A DNA stretch of 64,000 nucleotides, taken from contig JAAYSC010000040.1 of the NCBI GenBank assembly GCA_012524025.1, positions 1-64,000 on the forward strand. The letters are read 5' to 3'. The translations under genes were made by a program, and so were the position numbers. The DNA is from Clostridiales bacterium. GTDB taxonomy: Bacteria; Bacillota; Clostridia; Oscillospirales; Acutalibacteraceae. Shown piece by piece: positions 26,464 through 35,979 of the stretch; positions within the stretch are counted from its first letter, which is position 1, and every line of letters begins with the position of its first letter. The notes under the pieces are model-generated. The model made no database searches. It had not been told where the DNA came from and worked only from the letters and a program-made list of their open reading frames with translations.

Positions 26464-27320
26464 TATTTTTCAATATCCCTATGGTTTACACTAATTAAAT
26501 AGTCTTTGTCGGCAAAATAATCGCGTAAAATTTGTGAAAAAACAACAGATCTGTGCCTGCCACCCGTGCAACCGATAGAAACAACAAGCTGGCTCTTTCC
26601 TTCGCTCCTGTAAAGAGGAATTAAAAAGTCAAGCAAGTCGAGCAGTTTGTCTCGCAAGGTAAGCGCTTCTTGTTTTTGCATAACATAGTCAAAAACTTCT
26701 TTATCCAGCCCGGTTTTATTTTTTAATTCGCTCTTATAAAAAGGGTTAGGCAGACATCTCACATCAAAGACAAGATCCGAATCGGTGGGTATCCCGTATT
26801 TGTAGCCAAAAGAAATGCAGTGAATAAGCATTGCGCCGCTCGGATCTTCCAAGAACATATCTGTTACACGCTCACGGCATTCCATTGCACTCAAATTACT
26901 TGTATCAACAACATAATCGGCAATTTGCCTTGCAGGTTGCAAGCGAACTCTTTCAGCTTCTATTGCATCTATTAAGGAACCCTTAAATTCATCAATCAAA
27001 GGGTGTTTTCGCCTTGTTTCTTTAAAACGATGTAATAAAACTTTATTGTCAGCGTCAAAAAACAACATTTTAAATTTGATGCCCATGGCCCTTAATTCAC
27101 TTAAGGCGTTAAAAAGATCATTGAAAGACGAACCGAGGCGAATATCCGTGACAATCGCGACCCTTTGTCTTTGCTCTTTAGAATCAAGTATAAGTTTAAC
27201 AAAAGTTGATATAAGCTTGGGCGGCATATTATCGGCACAAAAAAAGCCTATGTCTTCCAAAGCGTTTACACCGCGTGACTTACCAGCACCGGAAAGCCCG
27301 GTAATAACCACAAGTTCCAT
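26463..27320 (-). CDS. rapZ: RNase adapter RapZ family nucleotide-binding protein
   Basis: 285-residue P-loop protein (YvcJ/RapZ). Walker A GLSGAGKSRG (8-17), VTDIRLG, and the C-terminal VSIGCTGGRHRSVV and VNHRDIEK that bind small signals or RNA in studied homologues. In E. coli it governs GlmZ decay; in Bacillota the role is less clear. Sits between murB (upstream) and whiA, overlapping the latter. Confidence 0.95.
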   Translation of the reverse strand: MELVVITGLSGAGKSRGVNALEDIGFFCADNMPPKLISTFVKLILDSKEQRQRVAIVTDIRLGSSFNDLFNALSELRAMGIKFKMLFFDADNKVLLHRFKETRRKHPLIDEFKGSLIDAIEAERVRLQPARQIADYVVDTSNLSAMECRERVTDMFLEDPSGAMLIHCISFGYKYGIPTDSDLVFDVRCLPNPFYKSELKNKTGLDKEVFDYVMQKQEALTLRDKLLDLLDFLIPLYRSEGKSQLVVSIGCTGGRHRSVVFSQILRDYFADKDYLISVNHRDIEK

Positions 27321-27335
27321 ATTTCCCCCTCTAAT

Positions 27336-28247
27336 TCATATTGATACAATTTCGGTTTCAAGCAAAACACCGGTCTTACCTCTGACGCTTTCTTGAACAA
27401 AGCTTATTAAATCTTTAATGTCTTTACTTGTCGCTTTACCTGTATTAATTATAAAACCGGCGTGTTTTTCACTGACTTGGGCACCACCGATTGAGTAACC
27501 TTTTAAGCCGCAAATTTCAATCAAACGCCCGGCGAAGTCATCGGGTGGGCGTTTAAAAATACTTCCGCCGCTTGGAAATTCCAGAGGTTGTTTTGCTATA
27601 CGCCTATGCATATAGTCATCCATTTTAGCTTTGATTTCGCTTGCCTCGCCTTGTTTTAACTGTAGCGTTAAAGATGTGATAAGGTAGGGTTTATTTTTAT
27701 AAACGCTGTTACGGTAAGAAAGCTCGAGCTCATCACCGCTAAAATTCCCTAATAAAAAATCAGACTTCAAGGCTTCCACATGCTTGCAACTCACCAAAAC
27801 ATCTTTCATCTCACCGCCATAAGCACCGGCGTTCATGTAAGCGGCACCTCCGGCACTACCGGGTATACCATAAGCGAATTCAAGGCCGGTAAGGCTGTTT
27901 TTTAAGGCAAAATTACACAAAGCAGACAGGCTGACACCGGCACCGCACTCTATTTTATTACCGGGAAGAAGCTCAAGCTTCTTAAAGGCACCGGTGCTTA
28001 TAACCAGACCTTTAAAACCTTGGTCCGATATCAAAACATTGCTGGCCTTGCCCAAAATTAAAACTTTGACATTCTCTTGTTTAGCCCATCGCCAAAGCCG
28101 GATTGCATCATCAGCCGATACCGGTTTAGCTAAAACATCGGCCGGGCCGCCAACCTTGAATGAAGTGATGGCGGACAAGGGAAAATCTTTAACTATCTCG
28201 CATTTTAATGTTTGCGCCAGTTCTAATAACCCGGAATAGTCGTACAT
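27336..28247 (-). CDS. murB: UDP-N-acetylenolpyruvoylglucosamine reductase
   Basis: FAD enzyme completing UDP-MurNAc synthesis in the cytosol. 303 residues. TSFKVGGPADVL and LGKASNVLISDQGFKG bind FAD; GIPGSAGGAAYMNAGAYG, YRNSVYK and the proton-donor Ser in PSGGSIFKRP are present, as in type IIa MurB. Lies between glk and rapZ with about 15-base gaps, so it is co-transcribed with hprK-glk upstream. Confidence 0.95.
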   Translation of the reverse strand: MYDYSGLLELAQTLKCEIVKDFPLSAITSFKVGGPADVLAKPVSADDAIRLWRWAKQENVKVLILGKASNVLISDQGFKGLVISTGAFKKLELLPGNKIECGAGVSLSALCNFALKNSLTGLEFAYGIPGSAGGAAYMNAGAYGGEMKDVLVSCKHVEALKSDFLLGNFSGDELELSYRNSVYKNKPYLITSLTLQLKQGEASEIKAKMDDYMHRRIAKQPLEFPSGGSIFKRPPDDFAGRLIEICGLKGYSIGGAQVSEKHAGFIINTGKATSKDIKDLISFVQESVRGKTGVLLETEIVSI

Positions 28248-28260
28248 GTTTTCACCACAA

Positions 28261-29208
28261 TCAATAGTCTAATAAGGCAGCACCGATTATTCCGGCGTCA
28301 TTGCCTAAAACAGCTTGACAAATTTCTGTTTGTTTGACTGCATGCATACTGTATCTTTCGTGTTCGACATGCCTGCGTAAGGGTGCAAGCAAAGTTTCGC
28401 CTTCATTTCCTATCCCGCCGCCAATGCAAAGCACTTGAGGCTGGAGAGCATTAATAATGTTGGTAATGCCGGCCGCCAAATAGTGAACATATTTTTTGAC
28501 GACCTCACTGCCGGCCTTGTCTCCGCTGCGCATTGCATCAAAGGCAGTTCGCCCGGTTACCCTGTGAATACTGTTGTCGGCCAATTTCCACATTAAACTG
28601 TCTTGATTTTTACGCATGGCAGATTTTGTTTGTGAAACCAAGGCGGAAGCCGAAGAATATTTTTCCCAACAGCCGCAGCGCCCACAATTACATGGCTCGC
28701 CATCTACTACTATCACCATATGGCCCATTTCACCGGCCGCATGGTTTACTCCGCTAACAATCTTGCCATCAATAATAATGCCGCTGCCTACACCGGTGCC
28801 CAATGTCACCGCTACAAGGCTTTTGACACCTTTGCCGGCACCGGCAAAAGCCTCGCCCAAGGCTGCACAATTGGCATCATTATCCAAATAAACCGGCTTT
28901 TTAATTATTTCTTCCAGCATTTTTTTGGCCGGAACATTGAAAAAGTTGAGATTATTCGCAAACTCAATATTTCCATTTTCTTTGTTAACAGAACCCGGTG
29001 TGCCGACACCGATTGATTTGACCTGTGAAATATCAATATTGGCCTTTTTAAGAGCTTGATCAATAGCCTTGGAAATATCTTTAAATATTTCTTCAGCGGG
29101 CCTTGGTAAATTCGTCTTAACTTTTCCTCTGCTGATAATCTTATAATTCTTGTCTACCAAACCTACCGCTATATTTGTACCACCTAAATCAACGCCTACT
29201 CTATACAT
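28261..29208 (-). CDS. glk: ROK-family glucokinase
   Basis: 315-residue ROK kinase phosphorylating glucose. N-terminal phosphate loop GVDLGGTNIAVGLV, DNDANCAALGE with the catalytic Asp, GTGVGSGII, and the ROK zinc site CNCGRCGCWE (about 173-182) are all intact. Compare the ROK protein at 59004, which lacks these motifs. Neighbour of hprK, so glucose phosphorylation sits beside the carbon-catabolite sensor. Confidence 0.92.
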   Translation of the reverse strand: MYRVGVDLGGTNIAVGLVDKNYKIISRGKVKTNLPRPAEEIFKDISKAIDQALKKANIDISQVKSIGVGTPGSVNKENGNIEFANNLNFFNVPAKKMLEEIIKKPVYLDNDANCAALGEAFAGAGKGVKSLVAVTLGTGVGSGIIIDGKIVSGVNHAAGEMGHMVIVVDGEPCNCGRCGCWEKYSSASALVSQTKSAMRKNQDSLMWKLADNSIHRVTGRTAFDAMRSGDKAGSEVVKKYVHYLAAGITNIINALQPQVLCIGGGIGNEGETLLAPLRRHVEHERYSMHAVKQTEICQAVLGNDAGIIGAALLDY

Positions 29209-29231
29209 AATTATCCTCCACAGCTTTATTT

Positions 29232-30200
29232 TTAAAAAGAATCTATTGTTTCAAGTTCTTTTTTTTCTGACACAATATCATCGGAAATACCTAAATTTTT
29301 TAAAAGCTCCAAGGCCGCGTTGTAACCCATTTTTTTCTGCCTGTTGTTCATGGCTGCCGCTTCAACAATTATTGAAAGATTTCGACCCGGTTTAACAGGT
29401 ACCACAACCATTGGAACTTCAATACCCAATATGTTTGCATACTCGTTGTCAATCCCCAACCTATCATAGACTTTATTATCTTCCCAAGGTTCAAGTTGCA
29501 CAACCATATCGATTTTTTCCGTTAACTTAACAGCACCCATACCGAAGATTTGCCGAGCATTTATTACCCCCACACCTCTAAGTTCTATGAAGTGCCTTAT
29601 ATTATCCGGTGCGGAACCGACCAAAGTTTTAGCGGAAACTCTACGGATTTCGACTGCATCATCGGCAATCAAACGGTGCCCCCTCTTGATGAGCTCAAGT
29701 GCTGTTTCACTTTTACCCACGCCGCTACCACCTAAAATCAAGACACCCTCACCACTGACTTCAACCAAAACACCATGTCTGGTTATCCTATCGGCCAGCT
29801 CTACACTTAAATAGGCTATAAGTGAAGCCATACTGCTTGAAGTTGTTTCAGATGTTCTTAATAGAGGCACCTTATATTCGGATGCAAAATCAAGGATTTT
29901 ATCACCGCAATCTAAAGATCTGGTTATAATAACAGCGGAAGGTTTTTTCTTAAAAAGTCTTTCAAGACTCTTATCCTTTTTTTCTTGACCTAAAGTGGAA
30001 AGATATTCAATCTCAGCCAAACCTAAAAATTGTATCCTGTCCGCATCAAAATAATCGGTAAAACCGGTAAAAATCAATCCGGGTCTATTAACTTCTGTTG
30101 AAGATATGTAAACTTCGCCTATATCCTTTGGCGTAAACAACACTTCAAAAGAGTTGTCTGTAACAACCTTTTCCAATGAAACGGAATATTTAGAAGACAA
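29232..30200 (-). CDS. hprK: HPr kinase/phosphorylase
   Basis: Bifunctional sensor that phosphorylates Ser46 of HPr, the switch for carbon catabolite control in Gram-positives. 322 residues: N-terminal MurF-like domain, then P-loop GGSGVGKSETAL (about 157-168) and the family signature LIADDAVEI, plus IIVEAAAMNNRQKKMGYN at the end. Start TTG, 7 bases after AGGAGG. First gene of hprK-glk-murB-rapZ-whiA-dnaE. Confidence 0.95.
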   Translation of the reverse strand: MSSKYSVSLEKVVTDNSFEVLFTPKDIGEVYISSTEVNRPGLIFTGFTDYFDADRIQFLGLAEIEYLSTLGQEKKDKSLERLFKKKPSAVIITRSLDCGDKILDFASEYKVPLLRTSETTSSSMASLIAYLSVELADRITRHGVLVEVSGEGVLILGGSGVGKSETALELIKRGHRLIADDAVEIRRVSAKTLVGSAPDNIRHFIELRGVGVINARQIFGMGAVKLTEKIDMVVQLEPWEDNKVYDRLGIDNEYANILGIEVPMVVVPVKPGRNLSIIVEAAAMNNRQKKMGYNAALELLKNLGISDDIVSEKKELETIDSF

Positions 30201-30241
30201 TATGATTCCTCCTTTTGATTTTGGTCTTGTTAGTGAATTAT

Positions 30242-30271
30242 ATTATACTTGAAAAAGCTCAAGGCTTTCAA
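30242..30271 (-). promoter_or_regulatory. promoter of the hprK operon inside the nnr 3' end
   Basis: On the minus strand TTGAAA (30266-30271), an 18-base spacer, then TATAAT (30242-30247) that reaches one base past the nnr stop. It could give hprK a transcript separate from acpS-nnr. Confidence 0.5.
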
Positions 30272-31802
30272 ATGTAGACAGCGTTTTGGGTATAAATTCA
30301 AGCAGTCTACTCGGTGTAAGCCCACGCATAGAATAATTTTCAACTGCCTTGTCTGCAGCCAAACCATGGATAAAGACGCCGGCTTGCGCAGCCTCTTCGG
30401 TTTTCATACCTTGTGCCAAAAAAGACGCTATCAATCCTGCCAGAACATCACCGCTACCTCCGGTTGCAAGGCCGGGGTTTCCTGTAGTGTTTATCGCTAC
30501 ACGCCCGTCACTGTGTGCAACAAGTGTATTTGCACCCTTAAGCACCAATGTCAAGCCATATTCTTTTGCAAAATCACGGGCAATTTGAATTTTATTTTTT
30601 TTGATCTCTTCAACTGTCATTGCGCACAATTTGGACATCTCGCCCAGATGTGGTGTTATAACAGCCTTGCTGCCCCTTAAGAGGCTTATTTTTGATGCCA
30701 AACAATTTAAGGCATCAGCATCAATGACCATGGGGCATTTAATTTTTTGTAAACATTGCTCGACAAAGGCAGAGGTTTCAGAATTGTTTCCGATCCCACA
30801 GCCGACAAGCAAGGCATTTGCATTTGATGCGGCATCCAAAAGTTTTGGAAAGCCCTCACTGTTGAAAGTACCATCAGCGCTTGCTTCAAGGGGCAAGAAG
30901 GTTGGCTCATCTAATCCGGATGCTATGGCAGAATAGGCTGTTTTTGGGAAAACTGCGGTTACCAAACCCGTGCCGGACAAAACTGCCGCTTTTGCGGCAA
31001 AAACAGCGGCACCGGGCATTTTATAAGACCCGCAAACACTGTAAAGTCGCCCAAAATCACCCTTGTGTGCCATAGGTGAAATAGGCTTAAACAAACTCTT
31101 GATATAATCTTCATTCAATGCAAAAATTTCTTGACCGTCTTTACTTATGAAGGGTGAAAAACCTAAATCAAGTTTTATTACTTGCCCGCAAAAAAGTGCC
31201 GCAGGTTTTAGAATATGGGCGGGTTTATAATTGGACAGTGCAAATGTGTAATCAGCTTTAATTGCGAGCCTTTCAGTGCTCCCCTCGTCACTTGCCAAAC
31301 CGCTTGGCAAGTCAACTGAGAAAACGGTGCCCACATATTTATTAACAGCTTTAAATATATTAGCGATTTCGGCTGATATTTTAAGCTTGGGATTAAAACC
31401 TATTCCGAAGATACAATCGACAATTACAGTGGACGATTCAAACAGCGGATTTATAGCTTTCGGATCCTTGTTCAACTCAATTACGGGTGTTTTTGACATT
31501 TGCATGTTTTCAAAATGACGCATTGCGTCCTTGCTTTTAGGTTGCCCTTTTAGAAGTAAAACCTTTACATCGGCACCCAAGTATCGAAGTTTTTGGGCTA
31601 TAACAAATCCATCCCCCGCATTATTGCCGTTGCCGCATAAAATTAAAAAACTTTCATCTTCGACTTTGCCGGGTTCAATAATGCCTACTATGGCCTCGGT
31701 GCATTTCTCACCGGCTTCTTTGATCATTTGATAATAGCTGATACCGCTTTTAAAAGCTCTTTCTTCAACTTTACGCATTTGTGTAGAATTTAAGATTCTC
31801 AC
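30243..31802 (-). CDS. nnr: bifunctional NAD(P)H-hydrate epimerase/dehydratase
   Basis: Repairs damaged NAD(P)H hydrates. The N-terminal epimerase domain (about 1-210) has LILCGNGNNAGDGFV and VDCIFGIG; the C-terminal ADP/ATP-dependent dehydratase domain (about 225-515) has HKGDFGRLY, LLVGCGIG, VITPHLGEM and GNPGLATGGSGDVLAG. Fused forms of about 500-520 residues are common. A GTG at 31811 also opens the frame, but the GTG at 31802 overlaps the acpS stop as GTGA and gives the family-like beginning MRILNSTQMRKVEE. Confidence 0.93.
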   Translation of the reverse strand: MRILNSTQMRKVEERAFKSGISYYQMIKEAGEKCTEAIVGIIEPGKVEDESFLILCGNGNNAGDGFVIAQKLRYLGADVKVLLLKGQPKSKDAMRHFENMQMSKTPVIELNKDPKAINPLFESSTVIVDCIFGIGFNPKLKISAEIANIFKAVNKYVGTVFSVDLPSGLASDEGSTERLAIKADYTFALSNYKPAHILKPAALFCGQVIKLDLGFSPFISKDGQEIFALNEDYIKSLFKPISPMAHKGDFGRLYSVCGSYKMPGAAVFAAKAAVLSGTGLVTAVFPKTAYSAIASGLDEPTFLPLEASADGTFNSEGFPKLLDAASNANALLVGCGIGNNSETSAFVEQCLQKIKCPMVIDADALNCLASKISLLRGSKAVITPHLGEMSKLCAMTVEEIKKNKIQIARDFAKEYGLTLVLKGANTLVAHSDGRVAINTTGNPGLATGGSGDVLAGLIASFLAQGMKTEEAAQAGVFIHGLAADKAVENYSMRGLTPSRLLEFIPKTLSTFESLELFQV

Positions 31803-32185
31803 TTGAGGCACAACCTTTCATTGGGGCTATAGCCAACCACAACCGCTGCGGCATATTTATCGGTATGAGTTATACTTACAGAAAGTTCAATCTTGTTTTT
31901 TTCTATTAATTTTTTAGCTTTACCTGTTAGAAAAAAATATGGCTTTCCGCTATCTTCGTGTAATAGCTGAACTTCTGTTAAAGAGAAAGCATTAAGACCG
32001 GTGCCAAGGGACTTGCCAAAAGCTTCTTTGGCTGCAAAACAAGCGGCAACTCTTTGGGCTTTTGACCCTGACAACCTATACTCTTCAAGTTCTTCCCTAC
32101 CCATTACTCGTTTGAGAAAACTTTCTCTCTTTAAAGAATTTTCTATTCTGGGAATCTCGACTAAATCGATACCGGTTAACAACAT
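31799..32185 (-). CDS. acpS: holo-[acyl-carrier-protein] synthase
   Basis: Transfers phosphopantetheine from CoA to ACP. Magnesium-binding Asp in TGIDLVEIPRI and Glu in CFAAKEAFGKSLGTGL are present, and VSITHTDKYAAAVVV closes the fold. The frame extends upstream to 32200, but the ATG at 32185 gives the usual 128-residue length and the expected N-terminus. The acpS-nnr pair is common in Clostridia. Its promoter diverges from that of pheST. Confidence 0.93.
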   Translation of the reverse strand: MLLTGIDLVEIPRIENSLKRESFLKRVMGREELEEYRLSGSKAQRVAACFAAKEAFGKSLGTGLNAFSLTEVQLLHEDSGKPYFFLTGKAKKLIEKNKIELSVSITHTDKYAAAVVVGYSPNERLCLK

Positions 32186-32211
32186 AAATATCACATCCAA
32201 GATTATTTAAA

Positions 32212-32240
32212 ATTATATCATAGTTAAAAAATCTTTCCAA
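32212..32240 (-). promoter_or_regulatory. promoter of acpS-nnr
   Basis: On the minus strand TTGGAA (32235-32240), 17 bases, then TATAAT (32212-32217) with a TGA extension just before it. About 30 bases upstream of the acpS start. Confidence 0.65.
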
Positions 32241-32259
32241 CCGAGTTTGGTGAGAATAC

Positions 32260-32288
32260 TTGATTTTTCTATAATATTGTGATATAAA
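32260..32288 (+). promoter_or_regulatory. promoter of the pheST T-box transcript
   Basis: TTGATT (32260-32265), 17 bases, TATAAA (32283-32288). An alternative pair is TTGGTG (32247-32252) with TATAAT (32270-32275), also 17 apart. Either places the start just before the T-box leader. Confidence 0.6.
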
Positions 32289-32289
32289 C

Positions 32290-32554
32290 TCACTATGCGC
32301 TTTGAAGGAGACAGTAAGCGATTCGCAAACCTTTGTTTCAGAGAAAATATGCCGTGGCTGAAAGCATATTTGAAGGTGAATCTGCTGAATTTCACTCCCG
32401 AGCTTTGTTGCCGAGGGCTTTAGGGTCTTGTAGGTTACAACGGTCAGCCACCGTTAAAGGGCAAAGAGCGTTCGAGTTTAAAAAACTCGAAAATGCAGGG
32501 TGGTAACGCGGAGTTTGTCTTCGTCCCTCGTTTGGGGCGAAGGCTTATTTTTTT
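32290..32554 (+). ncRNA. T-box leader, tRNA-Phe sensing
   Basis: Leader RNA controlling pheST by binding uncharged tRNA-Phe. Conserved pieces in order: GAAGGAGACAGTAAGCG near the start (AGTA bulge), CCGTGGCTGAAAGC, GAATTTCACTCCCGAGC with specifier TTC (Phe) at 32391-32393, and the T-box sequence AGGGTGGTAACGCGG (32497-32511). The specifier agrees with the genes downstream. The transcript ends in the hairpin at 32519 unless tRNA pairing stabilises the antiterminator. Confidence 0.92.
32519..32554 (+). terminator. T-box regulated terminator
   Basis: CTTCGTCCC (32519-32527) pairs with GGGGCGAAG (32534-32542), followed by GCTTATTTTTTT. It is the off-state hairpin of the leader and lies just before the pheS ribosome site. 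Confidence 0.88.
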
Positions 32555-32566
32555 GGAGGAGTATAT

Positions 32567-33586
32567 ATGAAAGAGCAATTGAGCAAAGTAAGAGAGCTGG
32601 CATATGAAGCGCTTGAAGCTGTCAGGAGCAGCCAAGAACTTGATCTTGTCAGAGTAAAATATCTGGGCAAAAAAGGTGAACTTACCGCACTCTTGAAACA
32701 AATGGGGAAGTTGACTGCTGAAGAAAGACCCATTGTAGGGCAACTTGCCAACGAAATTCGATCTCAAATTGAACAGATGATCAGCCAGCGTTTGAAAGCC
32801 TTGAGGGCAGCCGATTTGGAAGAGCGACTTTCAAAAGAAAAGATTGATGTTACTCTGCCTGGTGTCAGGCATAAAATAGGCTCCAAACATCCCTTAACGA
32901 TCGTTTTGGAAGAAGTTGAAGAAATCTTTTTGGGCTTAGGCTTTTCTATAGCCGAGGGCCCGGAAGTTGAGCTCGATTATTACAATTTCGAAGCATTGAA
33001 TATACCTAAAAATCATCCGGCAAGAGATACTCAAGATACATTTTATATTAGCGAAACCACTCTCTTGCGTACCCAAACATCCCCGGTTCAAATACGGGTA
33101 ATGGAAACACAAACGCCACCGATCAGAATCATAGCCCCCGGCAGAGTTTATCGTTCTGATGCAGTCGATGCAACGCACTCCCCTTTATTTCATCAGATTG
33201 AGGGCTTGGTAATCGATAAGGGCATTACCATGGGGCACTTAAAAGGCTGCTTGGAAGCTTTCGCTAAAAGACTTTATGGGGATGAAACAAAAATTCGCCT
33301 CAGGCCTCACCATTTCCCCTTTACAGAACCATCCTGTGAAATCGATGTATCTTGTTTCAGATGTAAAGGAGCCGGTTGCGGTATGTGTAAAGGCGAAGGC
33401 TGGATTGAAATTTTGGGCGGTGGCATGGTTCATCCCAAAGTTTTAAAAACAGGCGGAATAGACCCTGAAATCTACAGTGGGTTTGCCTTTGGTGTTGGTT
33501 TAGAGCGACTAACAATGTTTAGATTTAATATTGATGACCTTAGGTTGTTTTTTGAAAATGATATTAGATTCTTGAGTCAGTTTTAG
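32567..33586 (+). CDS. pheS: phenylalanyl-tRNA synthetase alpha subunit
   Basis: Class II synthetase catalytic chain of the alpha2-beta2 enzyme, 339 residues. N-terminal coiled-coil arm (about 1-90) for tRNA; motif 1 around GFSIAEGPEVE, motif 2 GRVYRSDAVDATHSPLFHQ, and motif 3 GFAFGVGLERLTMFRF. FRCKGAGCGMCKGEGWIEILGGGMVHP is the zinc-knuckle-like segment before motif 3. GGAGGAG precedes the ATG. Controlled by the T-box leader; pheT follows after 9 bases. Confidence 0.97.
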   Translation: MKEQLSKVRELAYEALEAVRSSQELDLVRVKYLGKKGELTALLKQMGKLTAEERPIVGQLANEIRSQIEQMISQRLKALRAADLEERLSKEKIDVTLPGVRHKIGSKHPLTIVLEEVEEIFLGLGFSIAEGPEVELDYYNFEALNIPKNHPARDTQDTFYISETTLLRTQTSPVQIRVMETQTPPIRIIAPGRVYRSDAVDATHSPLFHQIEGLVIDKGITMGHLKGCLEAFAKRLYGDETKIRLRPHHFPFTEPSCEIDVSCFRCKGAGCGMCKGEGWIEILGGGMVHPKVLKTGGIDPEIYSGFAFGVGLERLTMFRFNIDDLRLFFENDIRFLSQF

Positions 33587-33595
33587 GGGGAAGAA

Positions 33596-35977
33596 ATGAA
33601 AGTATCAAAAAAATGGTTAAATGACTTTTACCAAATAAAAGTTAGTGATAAAAATTTTGCCGACGCTATGACTTTATCAGGCTCAAAAGTAGAGTCACTC
33701 AAATGCGAAGGCGACGAAATAAAAAATGTTGTAGTCGGTAAGATTATAGAAATATCTAAACATGAAGATGCAGACCGACTGCTTGTTTGCACTGTTGATG
33801 TAGGTGCAGCGGAAACCTTGAACATTGTTACCGGTGCGCAAAATTTGAGTCTTGGTGACTTCGTTCCCCTTGCCTTGGATGGTGCGGTTCTTGCCAACGG
33901 TACTGAAATTGAAAAAGGTGAGATTAGAGGAGTTGCAAGTGCAGGCATGCTCTGTTCTTTGGCAGAACTGGGGCTGACGCTTAATGATTTTCCATATGCT
34001 ATTGAAGATGGAATTTTTATTTTAGGCGAAGATTGTGTAAGAGAGCCCGGTCTTCCGATTCAAAGTGCTATTGGCTTGGATGATTTAACTATTGAGTTTG
34101 AAATTACATCAAACAGGCCAGATTGCCTATCTATTGTGGGGTTGGCTCGAGAAGCGGCCGCAACATTCAATGAAAAACTCCCCATGAAAGTCAGAAAAGA
34201 ATTAAATACAACAAATTCATTAACCGACAGATTGGATGTTGAAATTCATGACAGTTCACTTTGCTACAGGTATATAGGTGCAATAGTTGAAAATGTTAAA
34301 ATTGCCCCCTCACCTCGCTGGATGCGTGAACGCTTGCGAGCTTGCGGTGTTAGGCCGATAAACAACATTGTAGACATAACGAACTATGTTATGCTCGAGC
34401 TCGGCCAGCCTATGCACGCATTTGATATTCGATATTTAAAAGGCAATAAAGTAAATGTTCGCAGGGCAAAGCATGATGAAAAGATTGTGACTTTGGAAGG
34501 CGAAGAACGAAACCTGACACCCGATATGCTTGTAATTGCCGATGCTGAAAAGCCTGTTGCCATTGCCGGTGTAATGGGGGGCGAATACAGCGGTGTTATG
34601 GATGATACGACAACCGTAGTATTTGAATCAGCTTGCTTTAATGGCGCCAGTGTCAGAGCAACTGCCAAAGAGCTGGGTATGCGTACGGAATCTTCAGCAC
34701 GCTTTGAGAAGGGATTGGACCCTCACGGGTGCTTAAATTCCATGTCTTGCGCCCTGGAGCTTGTCGAAAAGTTGAAGATAGGAAAAGTTGTTGAACCTGT
34801 AGTGGACTGTATTGCCTTTCTGCCCAAAGAGCGGCAACTTGACTTTGACTGGAAATGGATAAATGATTTTATCGGTATTGATTTAGAAAAAGATAAGCAG
34901 GCTGTCATACTTGAAAACCTTAGCTTTAAAGTGAAGGGCAATACCGTGTCCGTACCCACTTTTAGGAATGATGTTGAACACAAGGCAGATCTTTCAGAAG
35001 AAATTGCGCGTTTTTACGGCTATGAAAATATAGACAATGTTGCTTTATCGGGTATTGCGGAAGGAATGCTCTCCGAAAAGCAATCTTTTGAAAAACTTAT
35101 AAACACAAGCTTGCTTGCTATGGGTTACTCTGAAGTACAAAGTTATTCATTTATATCTGATAAGGCTTATGACAAAATGAATTTAGCAAATGATAGCCAT
35201 TACAGAAACAGTGTAAGATTGCTCAACCCCTTAAGCGAAGACATTGCCGTTATGCGAACCACTCCCCTTCCTTCTATGCTTGAAATATTGGCGGCTAACT
35301 ATAATAAGCGCAACACAGAAGCCGGGCTTTTTGAATTGGCAACCGTATATATTCCGCGAAAAAACGAAGAACTGCCTTTAGAAAAGCAAAAAATCACAAT
35401 AGGAGCATACGGCGAAGATTACGATTTCTTTAAATTAAAGGGCAGTATTGAAGAATTGTTGGAAATTGCCGGTATAGAAAACATAAAATTTGAACCTGAC
35501 GCTGATCTAAGCCACTTTCATTCCGGAAGATGCGCAAGGGTTAAAAAAGACGAATTGAGCTTAGGGGTTTTAGGAGAAGTTCATCCCACTGTTTGCGAAA
35601 ACTTTGCCATATCTGCTCGTGTATTGTGCGCAGAGCTTGATTTTGAATTAATTTTTGCAAACAAAAACTTAAGAAGAAGTTATAAACCCTTACCTAAATA
35701 CCCTGCTATTGAGCGCGATTTAGCTTTGATATGTGACTTTGATACGCCTGTTGGTCACATAAGTGATTTAATAAGCGATGCTGCCGGCGAATTTTTGGAA
35801 AATCTGGAGTTATTTGATGTTTATGAGGGCAGCCAAATCAAAGAAGGCAAAAAAAGCGTTGCTTTCAGCTTGCGACTGAGGTCACATGAAAGAACCTTGA
35901 ATGACCGAGATGCTGATTTGGCAATGGAAAAAATCGTTAGTCACTTGAAAAACAGTGAAATTTACCTTCGTGATTAA
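33596..35977 (+). CDS. pheT: phenylalanyl-tRNA synthetase beta subunit
   Basis: 793-residue partner of PheS. Domains: EMAP/tRNA-binding domain (about 40-150, VVGKIIEISKHEDADRLLVC), B3/B4 editing domain (about 200-390), B5 (about 400-470), catalytic-like domain (about 480-690) and the FDX-ACB anticodon-binding domain (about 700-793, YKPLPKYPAIERDLALI). All are present, so hydrolytic editing of Tyr-tRNA-Phe is likely retained. The next gene has its own promoter 3 bases after the stop. Confidence 0.97.
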   Translation: MKVSKKWLNDFYQIKVSDKNFADAMTLSGSKVESLKCEGDEIKNVVVGKIIEISKHEDADRLLVCTVDVGAAETLNIVTGAQNLSLGDFVPLALDGAVLANGTEIEKGEIRGVASAGMLCSLAELGLTLNDFPYAIEDGIFILGEDCVREPGLPIQSAIGLDDLTIEFEITSNRPDCLSIVGLAREAAATFNEKLPMKVRKELNTTNSLTDRLDVEIHDSSLCYRYIGAIVENVKIAPSPRWMRERLRACGVRPINNIVDITNYVMLELGQPMHAFDIRYLKGNKVNVRRAKHDEKIVTLEGEERNLTPDMLVIADAEKPVAIAGVMGGEYSGVMDDTTTVVFESACFNGASVRATAKELGMRTESSARFEKGLDPHGCLNSMSCALELVEKLKIGKVVEPVVDCIAFLPKERQLDFDWKWINDFIGIDLEKDKQAVILENLSFKVKGNTVSVPTFRNDVEHKADLSEEIARFYGYENIDNVALSGIAEGMLSEKQSFEKLINTSLLAMGYSEVQSYSFISDKAYDKMNLANDSHYRNSVRLLNPLSEDIAVMRTTPLPSMLEILAANYNKRNTEAGLFELATVYIPRKNEELPLEKQKITIGAYGEDYDFFKLKGSIEELLEIAGIENIKFEPDADLSHFHSGRCARVKKDELSLGVLGEVHPTVCENFAISARVLCAELDFELIFANKNLRRSYKPLPKYPAIERDLALICDFDTPVGHISDLISDAAGEFLENLELFDVYEGSQIKEGKKSVAFSLRLRSHERTLNDRDADLAMEKIVSHLKNSEIYLRD

Positions 35978-35979
35978 AC

